From IMG/VR virus record IMGVR_UViG_3300031687_000009, positions 1 to 63,924 of that record: DNA of 63,924 bases; one strand, given 5' to 3'. Positions 1 through 7,093 of the stretch are shown one piece after another. Source of the stretch: a virus. The position numbers and the translations under genes were made by a program. Under the pieces are notes generated by a model that did not search any database, was not told where the DNA came from, and saw only the letters and a list, made by a program, of their open reading frames with translations. Numbering within the stretch: position 1 is the stretch's first letter; each line of letters starts with the position of its first letter.

Positions 1-428
1 TTACGATAGACGAAAACTTAACGCTAGGTGATTTTCCTATCATGCACAGTACTGCATCGATAGTAGATACAGAATCTGGTGATCAAATTACAGCATCGTC
101 TGTAGTAGGTATTGATCTTAATCAGAAAGGCATGCAAATGCCTCAGAAGTTTGGTAGCGCATCATCTTATGGCAAGAAATATGCGTTAGGTAATCTATTA
201 CTAATTGACGATACAGCTGACTCAGATGCAACCAATACGCACGATAAGTCTGCATCTAGACAAACGCTTAAAGCTTTGGCAGGAACTGTTGATGCTATTA
301 AGAAACCAGTTGTTGATGCAAGCAATATCGATCAAGCTAAAAAGTTCTTAGCTAATGGAGGTTTGATGAAGACTCTATTAGAGAAGTATACTATAACAGA
401 TGAAACACTAAAAATACTGAATGGATAA
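1..428 (+). CDS. ERF-family single-strand annealing protein (C-terminal part)
   Basis: Single-strand DNA annealing protein that pairs resected strands during phage recombination and DNA repair. The open frame continues upstream of the first internal Met (position 42) to the window edge, so the N-terminus is missing. The core ERF signature is visible: a TIMHSTASI-like strand, then QKGMQMPQKFGSASSYGKKYAL and LLLIDD with a following acidic patch. The gene overlaps the next one, a RecE-like exonuclease, by 8 nt, which gives the classic annealase plus exonuclease pair. Family assignment is by motif recognition; the signature is distinctive, so I am fairly sure. Confidence 0.85.
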   Translation, partial: TIDENLTLGDFPIMHSTASIVDTESGDQITASSVVGIDLNQKGMQMPQKFGSASSYGKKYALGNLLLIDDTADSDATNTHDKSASRQTLKALAGTVDAIKKPVVDASNIDQAKKFLANGGLMKTLLEKYTITDETLKILNG

Positions 429-1152
429 TAAAGAAGCAATTGAGAAATTAAGAGACGACGAAAACTATTACGGCGACTTTGGTAAACAGTATCTTAGTAA
501 CAGTGATATATCTTCGTTGTTGAATAATCCGCTCGATTTCAAAAAGCCATCACCTCCAAACCCTGCGTTTATTGTTGGTGGTTATTTCCACACTACTATA
601 CTAGAGCCTGAAAAGCTTGATAAGTATAAGATAATTAAATCATCAACTAGAAATACTAAAGCTTATAAAGAGATATCTGGAGGCGATATATGTCTGCTAG
701 AACACGAGGCTGATAATATTGAGTTGATGCGTGAAAAAGTATTAGAAAACGAGTTGTTTTATGATATGATAAGAGAAGGTAACGTTGAATATGAAGTGCC
801 TGGTATTAAGACTCTAGACGGTCTTGATTGGAAAGGTAAAGCTGATATTGTTAATCATAGCCATCAACTTGTTATTGATCTTAAAACAACTAACAACATA
901 AATTCATTTGCTAGTTCAGCTTATAAGTATAATTATGACAGTCAAGCTTATATATATTCTAAGATGTTTGGATATGAGTTAATATTCATAGTTGTAGATA
1001 AGAAGACTAGACAGCTAGGATTGTTTGATTGTAGTGATCAGTTCTTACAATCAGGACAGAACAAAGTTGCTAAAGCAGTACAAGCTTATAATGAATTTTT
1101 TGTAAATGGCGAAGGAGATTTTAGCCAATATTATATCTCTAAAACACTTTAA
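421..1152 (+). CDS. PD-(D/E)XK exonuclease, RecE/DUF3799-like
   Basis: A 243-aa protein with a PD-(D/E)XK nuclease core. An early part (YLSNSDISSLLNNP and GGYFHTTILEPEK) matches the N-terminal helices of RecE/exonuclease VIII-type proteins. The catalytic segment is GKADIVN followed by LVIDLKTT, supplying the Asp and the D-x-K pair at about residues 139-155, then a helix with SQAYIYSKMFG. The expected role is 5'-3' resection of double-strand ends to load the ERF annealase encoded just upstream. ATG at 421 overlaps the ERF stop, so translation is probably coupled. Other RecB-like nucleases of this fold are the main alternative. Confidence 0.8.
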   Translation: MDNKEAIEKLRDDENYYGDFGKQYLSNSDISSLLNNPLDFKKPSPPNPAFIVGGYFHTTILEPEKLDKYKIIKSSTRNTKAYKEISGGDICLLEHEADNIELMREKVLENELFYDMIREGNVEYEVPGIKTLDGLDWKGKADIVNHSHQLVIDLKTTNNINSFASSAYKYNYDSQAYIYSKMFGYELIFIVVDKKTRQLGLFDCSDQFLQSGQNKVAKAVQAYNEFFVNGEGDFSQYYISKTL

Positions 1153-1162
1153 TTTAAAACAA

Positions 1163-1483
1163 ATGGCAAGTTTAATATCAGCAAATATAGATTTAACTAA
1201 GATTGACAAGTCTAAAATATACGAAGGTAAGAAAGGTAAGTACTATCCTATTACTATAGTTATAAACGATGAGCTTGGACAGTACGGAGACTCAGGCTAT
1301 ATACAAACAGAACAAACTAAAGATGAAAGAGATGCTAAAGCACCTAAGTCGTTTTTAGGCAACTGTAAGGTAGTATGGACTAATGGGACTAATGTTAATA
1401 CAGCTCCTAAAGAAGGACAACCTCAACAGTCTAATGTTGAAACGCTACAAAGTATAGCAGCGGATCCTGATCTACCATTTTAA
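1163..1483 (+). CDS. Single-stranded DNA-binding protein (SSB-like)
   Basis: A 106-aa protein that I start at ATG 1163, 10 nt after the exonuclease stop, rather than at 1106 inside that gene. It has a short beta-rich body (KGKYYPITIVIND, FLGNCKVVWTNG), a Gln/Asn-rich linker and an acidic C-terminal tip ending DPDLPF. That tip is the classic SSB partner-docking tail (compare DDDIPF). It lies between the recombination exonuclease and the primase-helicase, where an SSB is expected. The OB-fold is inferred rather than visible, and the tail is the strongest evidence. Confidence 0.75.
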   Translation: MASLISANIDLTKIDKSKIYEGKKGKYYPITIVINDELGQYGDSGYIQTEQTKDERDAKAPKSFLGNCKVVWTNGTNVNTAPKEGQPQQSNVETLQSIAADPDLPF

Positions 1484-1551
1484 TGGATGATGAAGATTAC
1501 ATTAGTAGAGTTACCGACGATAACGGTAATATAACTTTAATAGAAGATTAA
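1483..1551 (+). CDS. 22-aa acidic micro-protein between SSB and primase-helicase
   Basis: A 22-residue open frame, MDDEDYISRVTDDNGNITLI plus ED. Its ATG overlaps the SSB stop (TAATG), and it ends one base before the helicase ATG at 1553. The packing without gaps and the plausible peptide composition argue that it is translated. It is very acidic (7 Asp/Glu in 22). No family recognised. It could be a coupling peptide for helicase translation or a small modulator; no function is claimed. Confidence 0.45.
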   Translation: MDDEDYISRVTDDNGNITLIED

Positions 1552-1552
1552 T

Positions 1553-3262
1553 ATGACAGTTAACAATACAGAGATCAACGGATTTACTATTGACCAGTTC
1601 AATCAGTATGATCTAGCGGTAGGTAAAAAAGAGGGCGTATGTCCTCTTTGCTCTGCTGATAGAAAACCTGAGAATCGTAAAGCAAAGTGTGCTATGTACG
1701 ATTGGGAACGTGGTCTTGGTACTTGTATGAATTGTGATGAAGTTTTTCAGTTGCATACGTTTAAGCGTAAAGGTGAAGCAAATAAAGTATATGTTAAACC
1801 TGAATGGAAGAACAACGTTATGCTAAGTGATAATGCTGTTAAGTGGTTTGAAGCTCGTGGAATATCACAGCGTACACTTATCAAGATGAAAATATCTGAG
1901 GCTCTAGAGTGGATGCCTCAGACATCACAGCAGGAAAATACAATACAATTTAATTATTTTATTAATAATGAACTTATAAATGTAAAGTATAGAGATGGTA
2001 GAAAGAATTTTAAATTGGTTAAAGATGCCGAAAAGGTATTCTATAATCTTGATAGTACTGTCGGCCATGACTATGTTGTTATTGTGGAAGGTGAGATTGA
2101 TGTTTTATCTTTTGTGGATGCTAAAGTCGACAGTGTTGTCAGTGTTCCAAACGGAGCTACTCTTAATCGTCTTAATCTTGATTACCTCGATAACTGCATT
2201 GAATATTTCGAAGACAAGAAAAAGATTATCATTGCAGTCGATGGAGATGAAGCCGGACAGAACTTACAACAAGAACTCATCAGACGTTTTGGAGCTGAAG
2301 TATGCTACACGGTTAGCTTCGGAGACTTCAAGGATGCTAATGAATATCTCGTCGCTCACGGCAATAGTATGCTCAAGCGCCTTATTGATACAGCTAGTCC
2401 TGTTCCTCTTGAAAACGTAGTAACCTTAAAAGATGTAAATGATGAACTACAAGAATTTATTCACGAAGGCTTTAAGCCTGGTTATCAAATCGGTCTTGAT
2501 AACTTTGATAGCATATTCTCTACTTACACGGGACAATTCATCACAGTTACAGGCGTTCCTAGCAGTGGGAAGTCTGATTTTGTTGATCGAATGGTCGTGG
2601 GATACCAAATGAAGTACGGCTGGAAAACAGCATTTGCTTCACCAGAGAACAAACCTACATTCTTACATACTCATAAGTTGATACGTAAGATAGGAGGTTG
2701 GATGCCTACTAAAGAAGATATAGGTACAGAGAAATGGGATAAAGTAACAGAAATAGTAGATAGTAACTTTTATTTTATAGAAAACGAAAGATATGATCTA
2801 GATTCTGTACTAGCTAAAGGTGCTGAGCTTGTTAAGCGTAAGGGTATTAAATGTTTAGTTATAGATCCATATAATAAAGTTAAAATGAATGGGTCTAGCG
2901 CAATGAGCATACCTGATGCAACGATGGAATACTTAACACGTATAGAAGCTTTTGCAAAGAAGTATGATGTGTTAGTTATTGTAGTAGCTCACCCAACTAA
3001 AATGTATAAGAAAGATGACGGAACAATGGATGAACCAACAATGTATTCTATTAAAGGCGGTGGTGAGTGGTATGATGCTAGCTATCATGGCCTTCTTGTT
3101 CATAGGAATTATAGTAATAAAACAGTTAAGGTTAAAGTTCTTAAAGTTAAGTTTCAGAATCTTGGCGAAAACCAAGCTGAAGCACACTTTAATTGGAACA
3201 AAGATTCGGGCGACTATATACCGCATGAACAAGAATTGAACTCAATGCCTTGGGAAGGATAG
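1553..3262 (+). CDS. Primase-helicase, T7 gp4 / Twinkle type
   Basis: A 569-aa replicative primase-helicase. A zinc ribbon lies at residues 30-61 (Cys30, Cys33, Cys58, Cys61). The TOPRIM domain has Glu179 in VIVEGEID and Asp230/Asp232 in AVDGDEAG. The C-terminal RecA-like hexameric helicase has Walker A GVPSSGKS (334-341) and Walker B CLVIDP (Asp438). The architecture matches T7 gp4, with primer synthesis plus 5'-3' unwinding on one chain. It follows SSB directly. Codon use between about 2090 and 2400 is visibly richer in C-ending codons than in the rest of the gene (see findings). No DNA polymerase is present nearby. Confidence 0.93.
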   Translation: MTVNNTEINGFTIDQFNQYDLAVGKKEGVCPLCSADRKPENRKAKCAMYDWERGLGTCMNCDEVFQLHTFKRKGEANKVYVKPEWKNNVMLSDNAVKWFEARGISQRTLIKMKISEALEWMPQTSQQENTIQFNYFINNELINVKYRDGRKNFKLVKDAEKVFYNLDSTVGHDYVVIVEGEIDVLSFVDAKVDSVVSVPNGATLNRLNLDYLDNCIEYFEDKKKIIIAVDGDEAGQNLQQELIRRFGAEVCYTVSFGDFKDANEYLVAHGNSMLKRLIDTASPVPLENVVTLKDVNDELQEFIHEGFKPGYQIGLDNFDSIFSTYTGQFITVTGVPSSGKSDFVDRMVVGYQMKYGWKTAFASPENKPTFLHTHKLIRKIGGWMPTKEDIGTEKWDKVTEIVDSNFYFIENERYDLDSVLAKGAELVKRKGIKCLVIDPYNKVKMNGSSAMSIPDATMEYLTRIEAFAKKYDVLVIVVAHPTKMYKKDDGTMDEPTMYSIKGGGEWYDASYHGLLVHRNYSNKTVKVKVLKVKFQNLGENQAEAHFNWNKDSGDYIPHEQELNSMPWEG

Positions 3263-3562
3263 ATGAGTGTAGGAACATTAAAAGCAAGAGAGCTTGCTAA
3301 ACGTAGAAAGTCAGGATTTCTTCTAGATGTAGAATGGGTGGCTGATACCGATCAGCAAGTTTGGTACGAGTGGGGAGTTAATAAAGGTATAATTATATCT
3401 CCAATACCTGTAACTAATAAACCTGGTAAATGGTTTGTTGGTATATCAGAGCCTGGTAAACATAAGAAAGTTTACAAATCTAAATTCCAATATGATTGGA
3501 AACAGATATGGGATGAGGTCATGAACGCTTATAAATATTATTATGATAAAGAGAAAATTTAA
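3263..3562 (+). CDS. Hypothetical protein, 99 aa
   Basis: Not recognised. It starts immediately after the primase-helicase stop and overlaps the next gene by 20 nt. The N-terminus is basic and helical (LKARELAKRRKSG); the remainder is rich in Trp, Tyr and beta-branched residues (EWVADTDQQVWYEWGV, GKWFVGIS) and ends in a charged helix. It has no membrane segment or cysteine motif. The position suggests a replication accessory role, but nothing in the sequence shows this. Confidence 0.7.
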   Translation: MSVGTLKARELAKRRKSGFLLDVEWVADTDQQVWYEWGVNKGIIISPIPVTNKPGKWFVGISEPGKHKKVYKSKFQYDWKQIWDEVMNAYKYYYDKEKI

Positions 3563-3845
3563 TTATTTAAGCATAAAAAGCTTTTTACTTTCAATAGTTA
3601 TTGTTATATTTACAGGCTTTGCATTGAGTGCTTATTCTCAAGCAGATCAAGTAATAGGTTTAAAACCAACAATTATAATAGCATGCTCTTTATTATCTAT
3701 TCTAATTAATTTAGAAGAAATAATAGAGCATACCAAGTATAGTTCTTTATATTATACTATATGTAAAACAATTGCTTTAATTTGGTATGTTTGTTTTGTT
3801 ATGATTGTATATAAATATTTTTTATTAGAATCTTATGAAGTATAA
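3543..3845 (+). CDS. Small membrane protein, about three TM segments
   Basis: A 100-aa protein with hydrophobic spans at about residues 11-30 (SFLLSIVIVIFTGFALSAY), 40-57 (LKPTIIIACSLLSILINL) and 72-93 (ICKTIALIWYVCFVMIVYKYF). The N-terminus is positively charged (MIKRK). It overlaps both neighbours and ends just inside the TS-family gene. Inner-membrane location is inferred from hydropathy. No family recognised; superinfection exclusion or host-membrane takeover are possibilities without specific evidence. Confidence 0.65.
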   Translation: MIKRKFNYLSIKSFLLSIVIVIFTGFALSAYSQADQVIGLKPTIIIACSLLSILINLEEIIEHTKYSSLYYTICKTIALIWYVCFVMIVYKYFLLESYEV

Positions 3846-4476
3846 TTTTAAAAATGCAAATCAAGCTTTTAATTATTTTTACAAAAGAATACCTAAAGAA
3901 GGTATTGATTTTGATAATACAAAAGCTCTTTTTGATGTTGGCTTTACTATTAAAGATCCACTAGATAATATCATTACAAATAAAGATCGAAACTTTAGCA
4001 TAAAATATGCTGAAGCTGAATGGAACTGGTATTTGTCTGGAGATAATAGTATTGATAAGCTTGGCCAGCTTTATGGTAAAATACCCTTGATATGGGAAAG
4101 AATGTCTATTGATCGTCATGTTAATTCTAATTATGGTTATCAATGGGAGCGCAACTACCAATTAGATTATGTAGTTGCTAAACTAAAAGACAATAGAAAC
4201 ACTAGGCATGCAGCAATAAGCATTTATGATGGTAAGGAACATAAGTTATATAGAAAAGATACTCCGTGTACTTATGCAGTTCAGTTTACTATACTTAATA
4301 ATAAGCTTAATATGTCTGTTCTGATGCGTTCTAATGACCTCTGGTTTGGCTTTTGTATTGATCAGTATTGTTTTTCATATCTACAAAAAATGGTTGCAGA
4401 TAGGCTGTCTATTGATGTTGGCACTTATTATCACTATGCACATAACTTACATCTTTATAACGATAAATTAAAATAA
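3835..4476 (+). CDS. Thymidylate synthase-family pyrimidine (hydroxy)methyltransferase
   Basis: A 213-aa member of the thymidylate synthase fold. Visible landmarks are YGYQW (100-104), the Arg pair region TRHAAISIYD (123-132), the catalytic cysteine Cys145 in DTPCTYAVQF, MRSNDLW (164-170) and the C-terminal LHLY. In E. coli TS the RSCD motif is followed by the Asn that reads the uracil base (Asn177). Here the equivalent position is Asp176 (GFCIDQYCF). Asp at this site is the hallmark of T4 dCMP hydroxymethylase. The substrate may therefore be dCMP rather than dUMP, which would point to a modified cytosine. The fold is certain; the dCMP preference is inference. It is shorter than typical bacterial TS (about 264 aa). 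Confidence 0.85.
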   Translation: MKYNFKNANQAFNYFYKRIPKEGIDFDNTKALFDVGFTIKDPLDNIITNKDRNFSIKYAEAEWNWYLSGDNSIDKLGQLYGKIPLIWERMSIDRHVNSNYGYQWERNYQLDYVVAKLKDNRNTRHAAISIYDGKEHKLYRKDTPCTYAVQFTILNNKLNMSVLMRSNDLWFGFCIDQYCFSYLQKMVADRLSIDVGTYYHYAHNLHLYNDKLK

Positions 4477-4477
4477 T

Positions 4478-4747
4478 ATGCAAATAGAAACTAAAGACGA
4501 AATAGTTCAAACAGTTCTTAAAAAGATGGATCAGCGTAGTTTGATTGGTCAAAAGAAATACGGTGCAACCATGATGGAAGAAATTGTGGGTGAAAAGAAA
4601 GATCTTAATAGATTTATAATAGATGTTCAAGAAGAAATGATGGACGCTATACTATATCTTGAAGCGGCCAAACGTTGTTTGTCTGATGAGATTGAAGATG
4701 CTATGGTTGAAAGATCTAATAGCGGAGGATTAAATTATAACTTTTAA
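4478..4747 (+). CDS. MazG-like / all-alpha NTP pyrophosphohydrolase-like protein
   Basis: An 89-aa helical protein two bases after the TS-family gene. It contains RSLIGQKKYGATM followed by a DLNRFIIDVQEEMMDAILYLEAA helix, the pattern of small phage MazG-like proteins, in which an E-E-x-x-D set binds Mg and nucleotide. Known all-alpha pyrophosphatases remove unwanted (d)NTPs or act on alarmones. Next to a possible dCMP-modifying enzyme, a dCTP-removing role is conceivable, but that is inference. A second MazG domain is encoded at 5081-5962. Confidence 0.6.
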   Translation: MQIETKDEIVQTVLKKMDQRSLIGQKKYGATMMEEIVGEKKDLNRFIIDVQEEMMDAILYLEAAKRCLSDEIEDAMVERSNSGGLNYNF

Positions 4748-4757
4748 ATCAAACAAA

Positions 4758-5090
4758 ATGAAAAAATTAATATTATTAGTATTATTACCATTAATGTCTT
4801 ACGCTCAAGGCTTTGAAAATATATATTATAGTCCAAGCATTACTATAAGTATTATGGATGATTCTTATGCTGAACCAATTCAAGATGCTAAAATATTAGC
4901 ATCAAAAAACAATCTTTATCCTTTGTTTGGAAAAGGAAAAGTTATGTCATCTTTTGAATCTAATTCTGATATAGATGCTTTGTATGATTATCAATGGAAA
5001 AGTGATTACATTACTAGACCAGGAGAACAAAAACAAGATGCTTTAGTTAAAGGCGATAACGGTAAATACTATATTATAAGATGGCAATAG
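4758..5090 (+). CDS. Exported small protein with Sec signal peptide
   Basis: A 110-aa protein with a textbook signal peptide: MKK, a Leu/Ile-rich h-region and a probable signal peptidase I site after SYA (residue 16 or 17). The mature part is about 94 residues, polar, with no cysteines, and has two predicted beta-rich stretches. Exported phage proteins in replication modules are uncommon. Possible roles are superinfection exclusion or action on the periplasm. Not recognised by family. It overlaps the next gene by 10 nt. Confidence 0.65.
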   Translation: MKKLILLVLLPLMSYAQGFENIYYSPSITISIMDDSYAEPIQDAKILASKNNLYPLFGKGKVMSSFESNSDIDALYDYQWKSDYITRPGEQKQDALVKGDNGKYYIIRWQ

Positions 5091-5962
5091 AAATAAGTCA
5101 AGGTAAGTATAAAGTCTATCATATACCAGGTCAAAAGGTTGGTTGTACAACTGATATACAAAAAAGAGTTACAGAACAACAAGGGTTCAAACCTGGTGAG
5201 TATGATATACTATTTGAAACAGATGATATAAGACTAGCATCTGAAGCTGAAAGAACTTTACAAAAAGATTTTGGTTATAAAGTAGATATTAAACCTTATC
5301 ATAAATTATTTAAAAAACAAATGAAACAAGATATAAACGTTACTAATCAAACTACAACATTTGCTGTATCTGTTCAAGATATTGACGCTAACTATTTAGA
5401 AAGTTTGGAATGGACCACTCAGTATGGTGATGTTGTTATTGATTCAACAGATAAAATTGAATGGATATTAAGTAATATCAAAGAATCAATGTTTAATAAA
5501 TCAAGAAGTTATGTTTACAATAAAGCATTATATGAAGCGGGTCCGTTTGAAAAGCAGACGAATATGGCTTTCACTAAAAATGACAGCACTTCATTTAATA
5601 TATTTAATCTTATACGCTCTTGGGCTGAGGTAAGAGGTATATTTGATAAAGGCAATTCACATACTCAGTATGTTAAGCTGATGGAGGAAGCTGGCGAATT
5701 AGCTCAAGCATTGCTTAAGAAAGATACTCCTGAGATTAAAGATGCTATAGGCGATATGGTTGTTGTTTTAACTAATCTAGCGCATCTTGAGAATTTTACT
5801 ATAGAAGAATGTATTGATTCAGCTTATATTGAAATAACAAACCGTAAAGGTAAAATGATTAATGGAACTTTTGTTAAAGATATAGAAGTTAAAGATCCTG
5901 AAACAATATCTGCTTATCCAGATCCAGGACCACCACCTAGGTTTACATCTAATAGAACTTAA
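5081..5962 (+). CDS. Fusion of GIY-YIG/T5orf172-like domain with MazG pyrophosphohydrolase
   Basis: A 293-aa two-domain protein. The N-terminal part (about 10-75) reads YKVYHIPGQKVGCTTDIQKRV and later ASEAERTLQKDFGY. This is the layout of a GIY-YIG or T5orf172-type nuclease: two short strands, an Arg on the first helix and a Glu on a later helix. The C-terminal part (about 165-265) is a MazG domain with KLMEEAGELAQALL and EIKDAIGDMVVVLTN supplying the EExxE and ExxD metal ligands. A proline-rich tail ends the protein. MazG assignment is strong; GIY-YIG is moderate because the core motif is degenerate. It sits in the nucleotide-metabolism operon. Confidence 0.72.
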   Translation: MAIEISQGKYKVYHIPGQKVGCTTDIQKRVTEQQGFKPGEYDILFETDDIRLASEAERTLQKDFGYKVDIKPYHKLFKKQMKQDINVTNQTTTFAVSVQDIDANYLESLEWTTQYGDVVIDSTDKIEWILSNIKESMFNKSRSYVYNKALYEAGPFEKQTNMAFTKNDSTSFNIFNLIRSWAEVRGIFDKGNSHTQYVKLMEEAGELAQALLKKDTPEIKDAIGDMVVVLTNLAHLENFTIEECIDSAYIEITNRKGKMINGTFVKDIEVKDPETISAYPDPGPPPRFTSNRT

Positions 5963-6414
5963 TGAAAAGAAAATCAGGAAAAAGAGGACCAGTTGCAGCA
6001 AAGAAGGTATCATATGATGGTATCAACTTTGCTTCAGGGTTAGAAAGATATACCTATATGGCTCTTAAAAAGAACAAATTATTTGAAGGTTATGAAAATG
6101 AAGTTTTCCAGTTGGTCGAAGGTTTTGATTTTAACAATGAATCTTTTGAAAAACAAGCAAACGGGAAAGGTGATTACACTAACCGAGGGCAAAAGAAAAT
6201 CTTGGGAATTAAATATACACCTGATTTTATTGGAAAAGACTACATAATAGAATGCAAGGGAAGAGCTAATGAGTCCTTTCCTTTAAGATGGAAATTATTT
6301 AAATTATGGCTTACGAAAAACAAGATTGGAAAGACACTTTACAAACCGCAAAACCAGAAAGAAGTAGAACGGACGATGATACTGATCAAAGAAAAAAGAA
6401 GGAAGCGAGGATGA
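5962..6414 (+). CDS. PD-(D/E)XK endonuclease, T7 endonuclease I-like
   Basis: A 150-aa basic nuclease. The early SGLERYTYMALKK helix carries the first acidic residue. YTPDFIGKDYIIECKGR gives the Asp and the E-x-K of the PD-(D/E)XK site, and RWKLFKLW follows. This arrangement is shared by T7 endonuclease I-type Holliday-junction resolvases and related phage VSR-like nucleases. The expected job is to resolve branched replication and recombination intermediates before packaging. The start codon overlaps the upstream stop, and the end overlaps the next small gene. Confidence 0.78.
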   Translation: MKRKSGKRGPVAAKKVSYDGINFASGLERYTYMALKKNKLFEGYENEVFQLVEGFDFNNESFEKQANGKGDYTNRGQKKILGIKYTPDFIGKDYIIECKGRANESFPLRWKLFKLWLTKNKIGKTLYKPQNQKEVERTMILIKEKRRKRG

Positions 6415-6533
6415 TGTATTCGCGTAGAGTGTTACAAAAAGATATTAATAACTATATAAAATTAGCAAATGGAGCAATTAGATACTCAGACATCGAATCT
6501 ATTGGAAGAAAACATGGATTTTACACTACGTGA
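6411..6533 (+). CDS. Hypothetical 40-aa protein
   Basis: The longer open frame starting at 6306 lies inside the nuclease gene. I start at ATG 6411, which overlaps the nuclease stop (ATGA arrangement). The protein MMYSRRVLQKDINNYIKLAN continues with an SDIESIGRKHG turn. It is basic and helical, with no recognised family. It is the first of four very small genes that overlap each other between the nuclease and NrdB. Confidence 0.55.
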   Translation: MMYSRRVLQKDINNYIKLANGAIRYSDIESIGRKHGFYTT

Positions 6534-6618
6534 TCACCATGAAGAGCGTGTTAAACATCATATGAAAATGTTAAACTATTATTTAAAAGAACAAAAAAAT
6601 GACAGGATGGGAGATTAG
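6514..6618 (+). CDS. Hypothetical 34-aa His-rich protein
   Basis: Short frame of 34 codons overlapping the previous gene by 20 nt and the next by 20 nt. It begins MDFTLRDHHEERVKHHMKML, so four of its first 17 residues are His and the whole is helical. It is too short for a family call. The regular overlaps with neighbours in different frames support translation, but selection has not been tested. Confidence 0.4.
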   Translation: MDFTLRDHHEERVKHHMKMLNYYLKEQKNDRMGD

Positions 6619-6736
6619 TGCTGGATTATACCCGGGAGTTCTTGTTGGTATGAGAAGCTACCCAGAAGACAATTTTGTAGAACACGTTTTCTACATACCT
6701 TTTATTGAATTATGTATAACAATTTATTATGGATGA
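6599..6736 (+). CDS. Hypothetical 45-aa protein, hydrophobic
   Basis: The frame runs from ATG 6599 to TGA 6736. The peptide includes WEISAGLYPGVLVGMRSY and a hydrophobic C-terminal half (HVFYIPFIELCITIYY). The pattern looks like a small membrane-associated phage protein. It overlaps both neighbours by 8-20 nt. Its well-formed composition (Gly, Pro and aromatics in a plausible arrangement) makes a chance ORF unlikely. Function unknown. Confidence 0.55.
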   Translation: MTGWEISAGLYPGVLVGMRSYPEDNFVEHVFYIPFIELCITIYYG

Positions 6737-6878
6737 AATTAAAAAGTACGTGTTAAAGAATTATCCTACACGCTTTAAAAAAGATGATAATATTAAAGTA
6801 GAAGAAAGAGAAAAGCATTTTGTTGTATATGCTAAAGATAAGTCTCCAGTATTTCTCAGTAAAAAAGATTTTAAATGA
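6729..6878 (+). CDS. Hypothetical 49-aa lysine-rich protein
   Basis: 49 codons, ATG 6729 to TGA 6878, overlapping the preceding gene by 8 nt and the next by 4 nt (ATGA). Sequence features are a basic N-terminal helix (MDEIKKYVLKNYPTRFKKDD) and a beta pair (EKHFVVYAKDKSPVFLSKKD). It is a compact single-domain peptide with no recognised family. Coupled translation with the next gene is likely. Confidence 0.55.
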   Translation: MDEIKKYVLKNYPTRFKKDDNIKVEEREKHFVVYAKDKSPVFLSKKDFK

Positions 6879-7093
6879 AAGAAAATAAACTAATAGAAAT
6901 GTCTAACAAAATAGACACAATGGGAAGTGTTTTAAATAGGATAGTTCAAGAACTAAATACTATGAAAGACATATCAGTTGGTACAACTGAATTACTTAAG
7001 TTAATGCCTGGTTATAAAAAAGCCTTAAAAGAATTAACTAAAGTGTTTGAGGAAAAAAGAAAAGAACAAGAAGATAAAAAACTAGAAGTATAA
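6875..7093 (+). CDS. Hypothetical coiled-coil protein, 72 aa
   Basis: An almost entirely helical 72-aa protein with heptad-like spacing (LIEMSNKIDTMGSVLNRIV, then LKELTKVFEEKRKEQEDKK) and a charged C-terminal tail. It ends immediately before the NrdB start. It may be an oligomerising accessory factor; no family recognised. Confidence 0.6.
   Translation: MKENKLIEMSNKIDTMGSVLNRIVQELNTMKDISVGTTELLKLMPGYKKALKELTKVFEEKRKEQEDKKLEV

Noticed and set aside
1106-1162. Upstream extension of the SSB gene
   Set aside because: It would lie inside the exonuclease gene. ATG at 1163 gives a normal short spacing and the expected SSB length.
1995-2420. 141-aa open frame inside the primase-helicase gene
   Set aside because: Lies wholly in another frame of the TOPRIM region; low-complexity Leu/Ile/Ser sequence, no leader and no neighbour logic.
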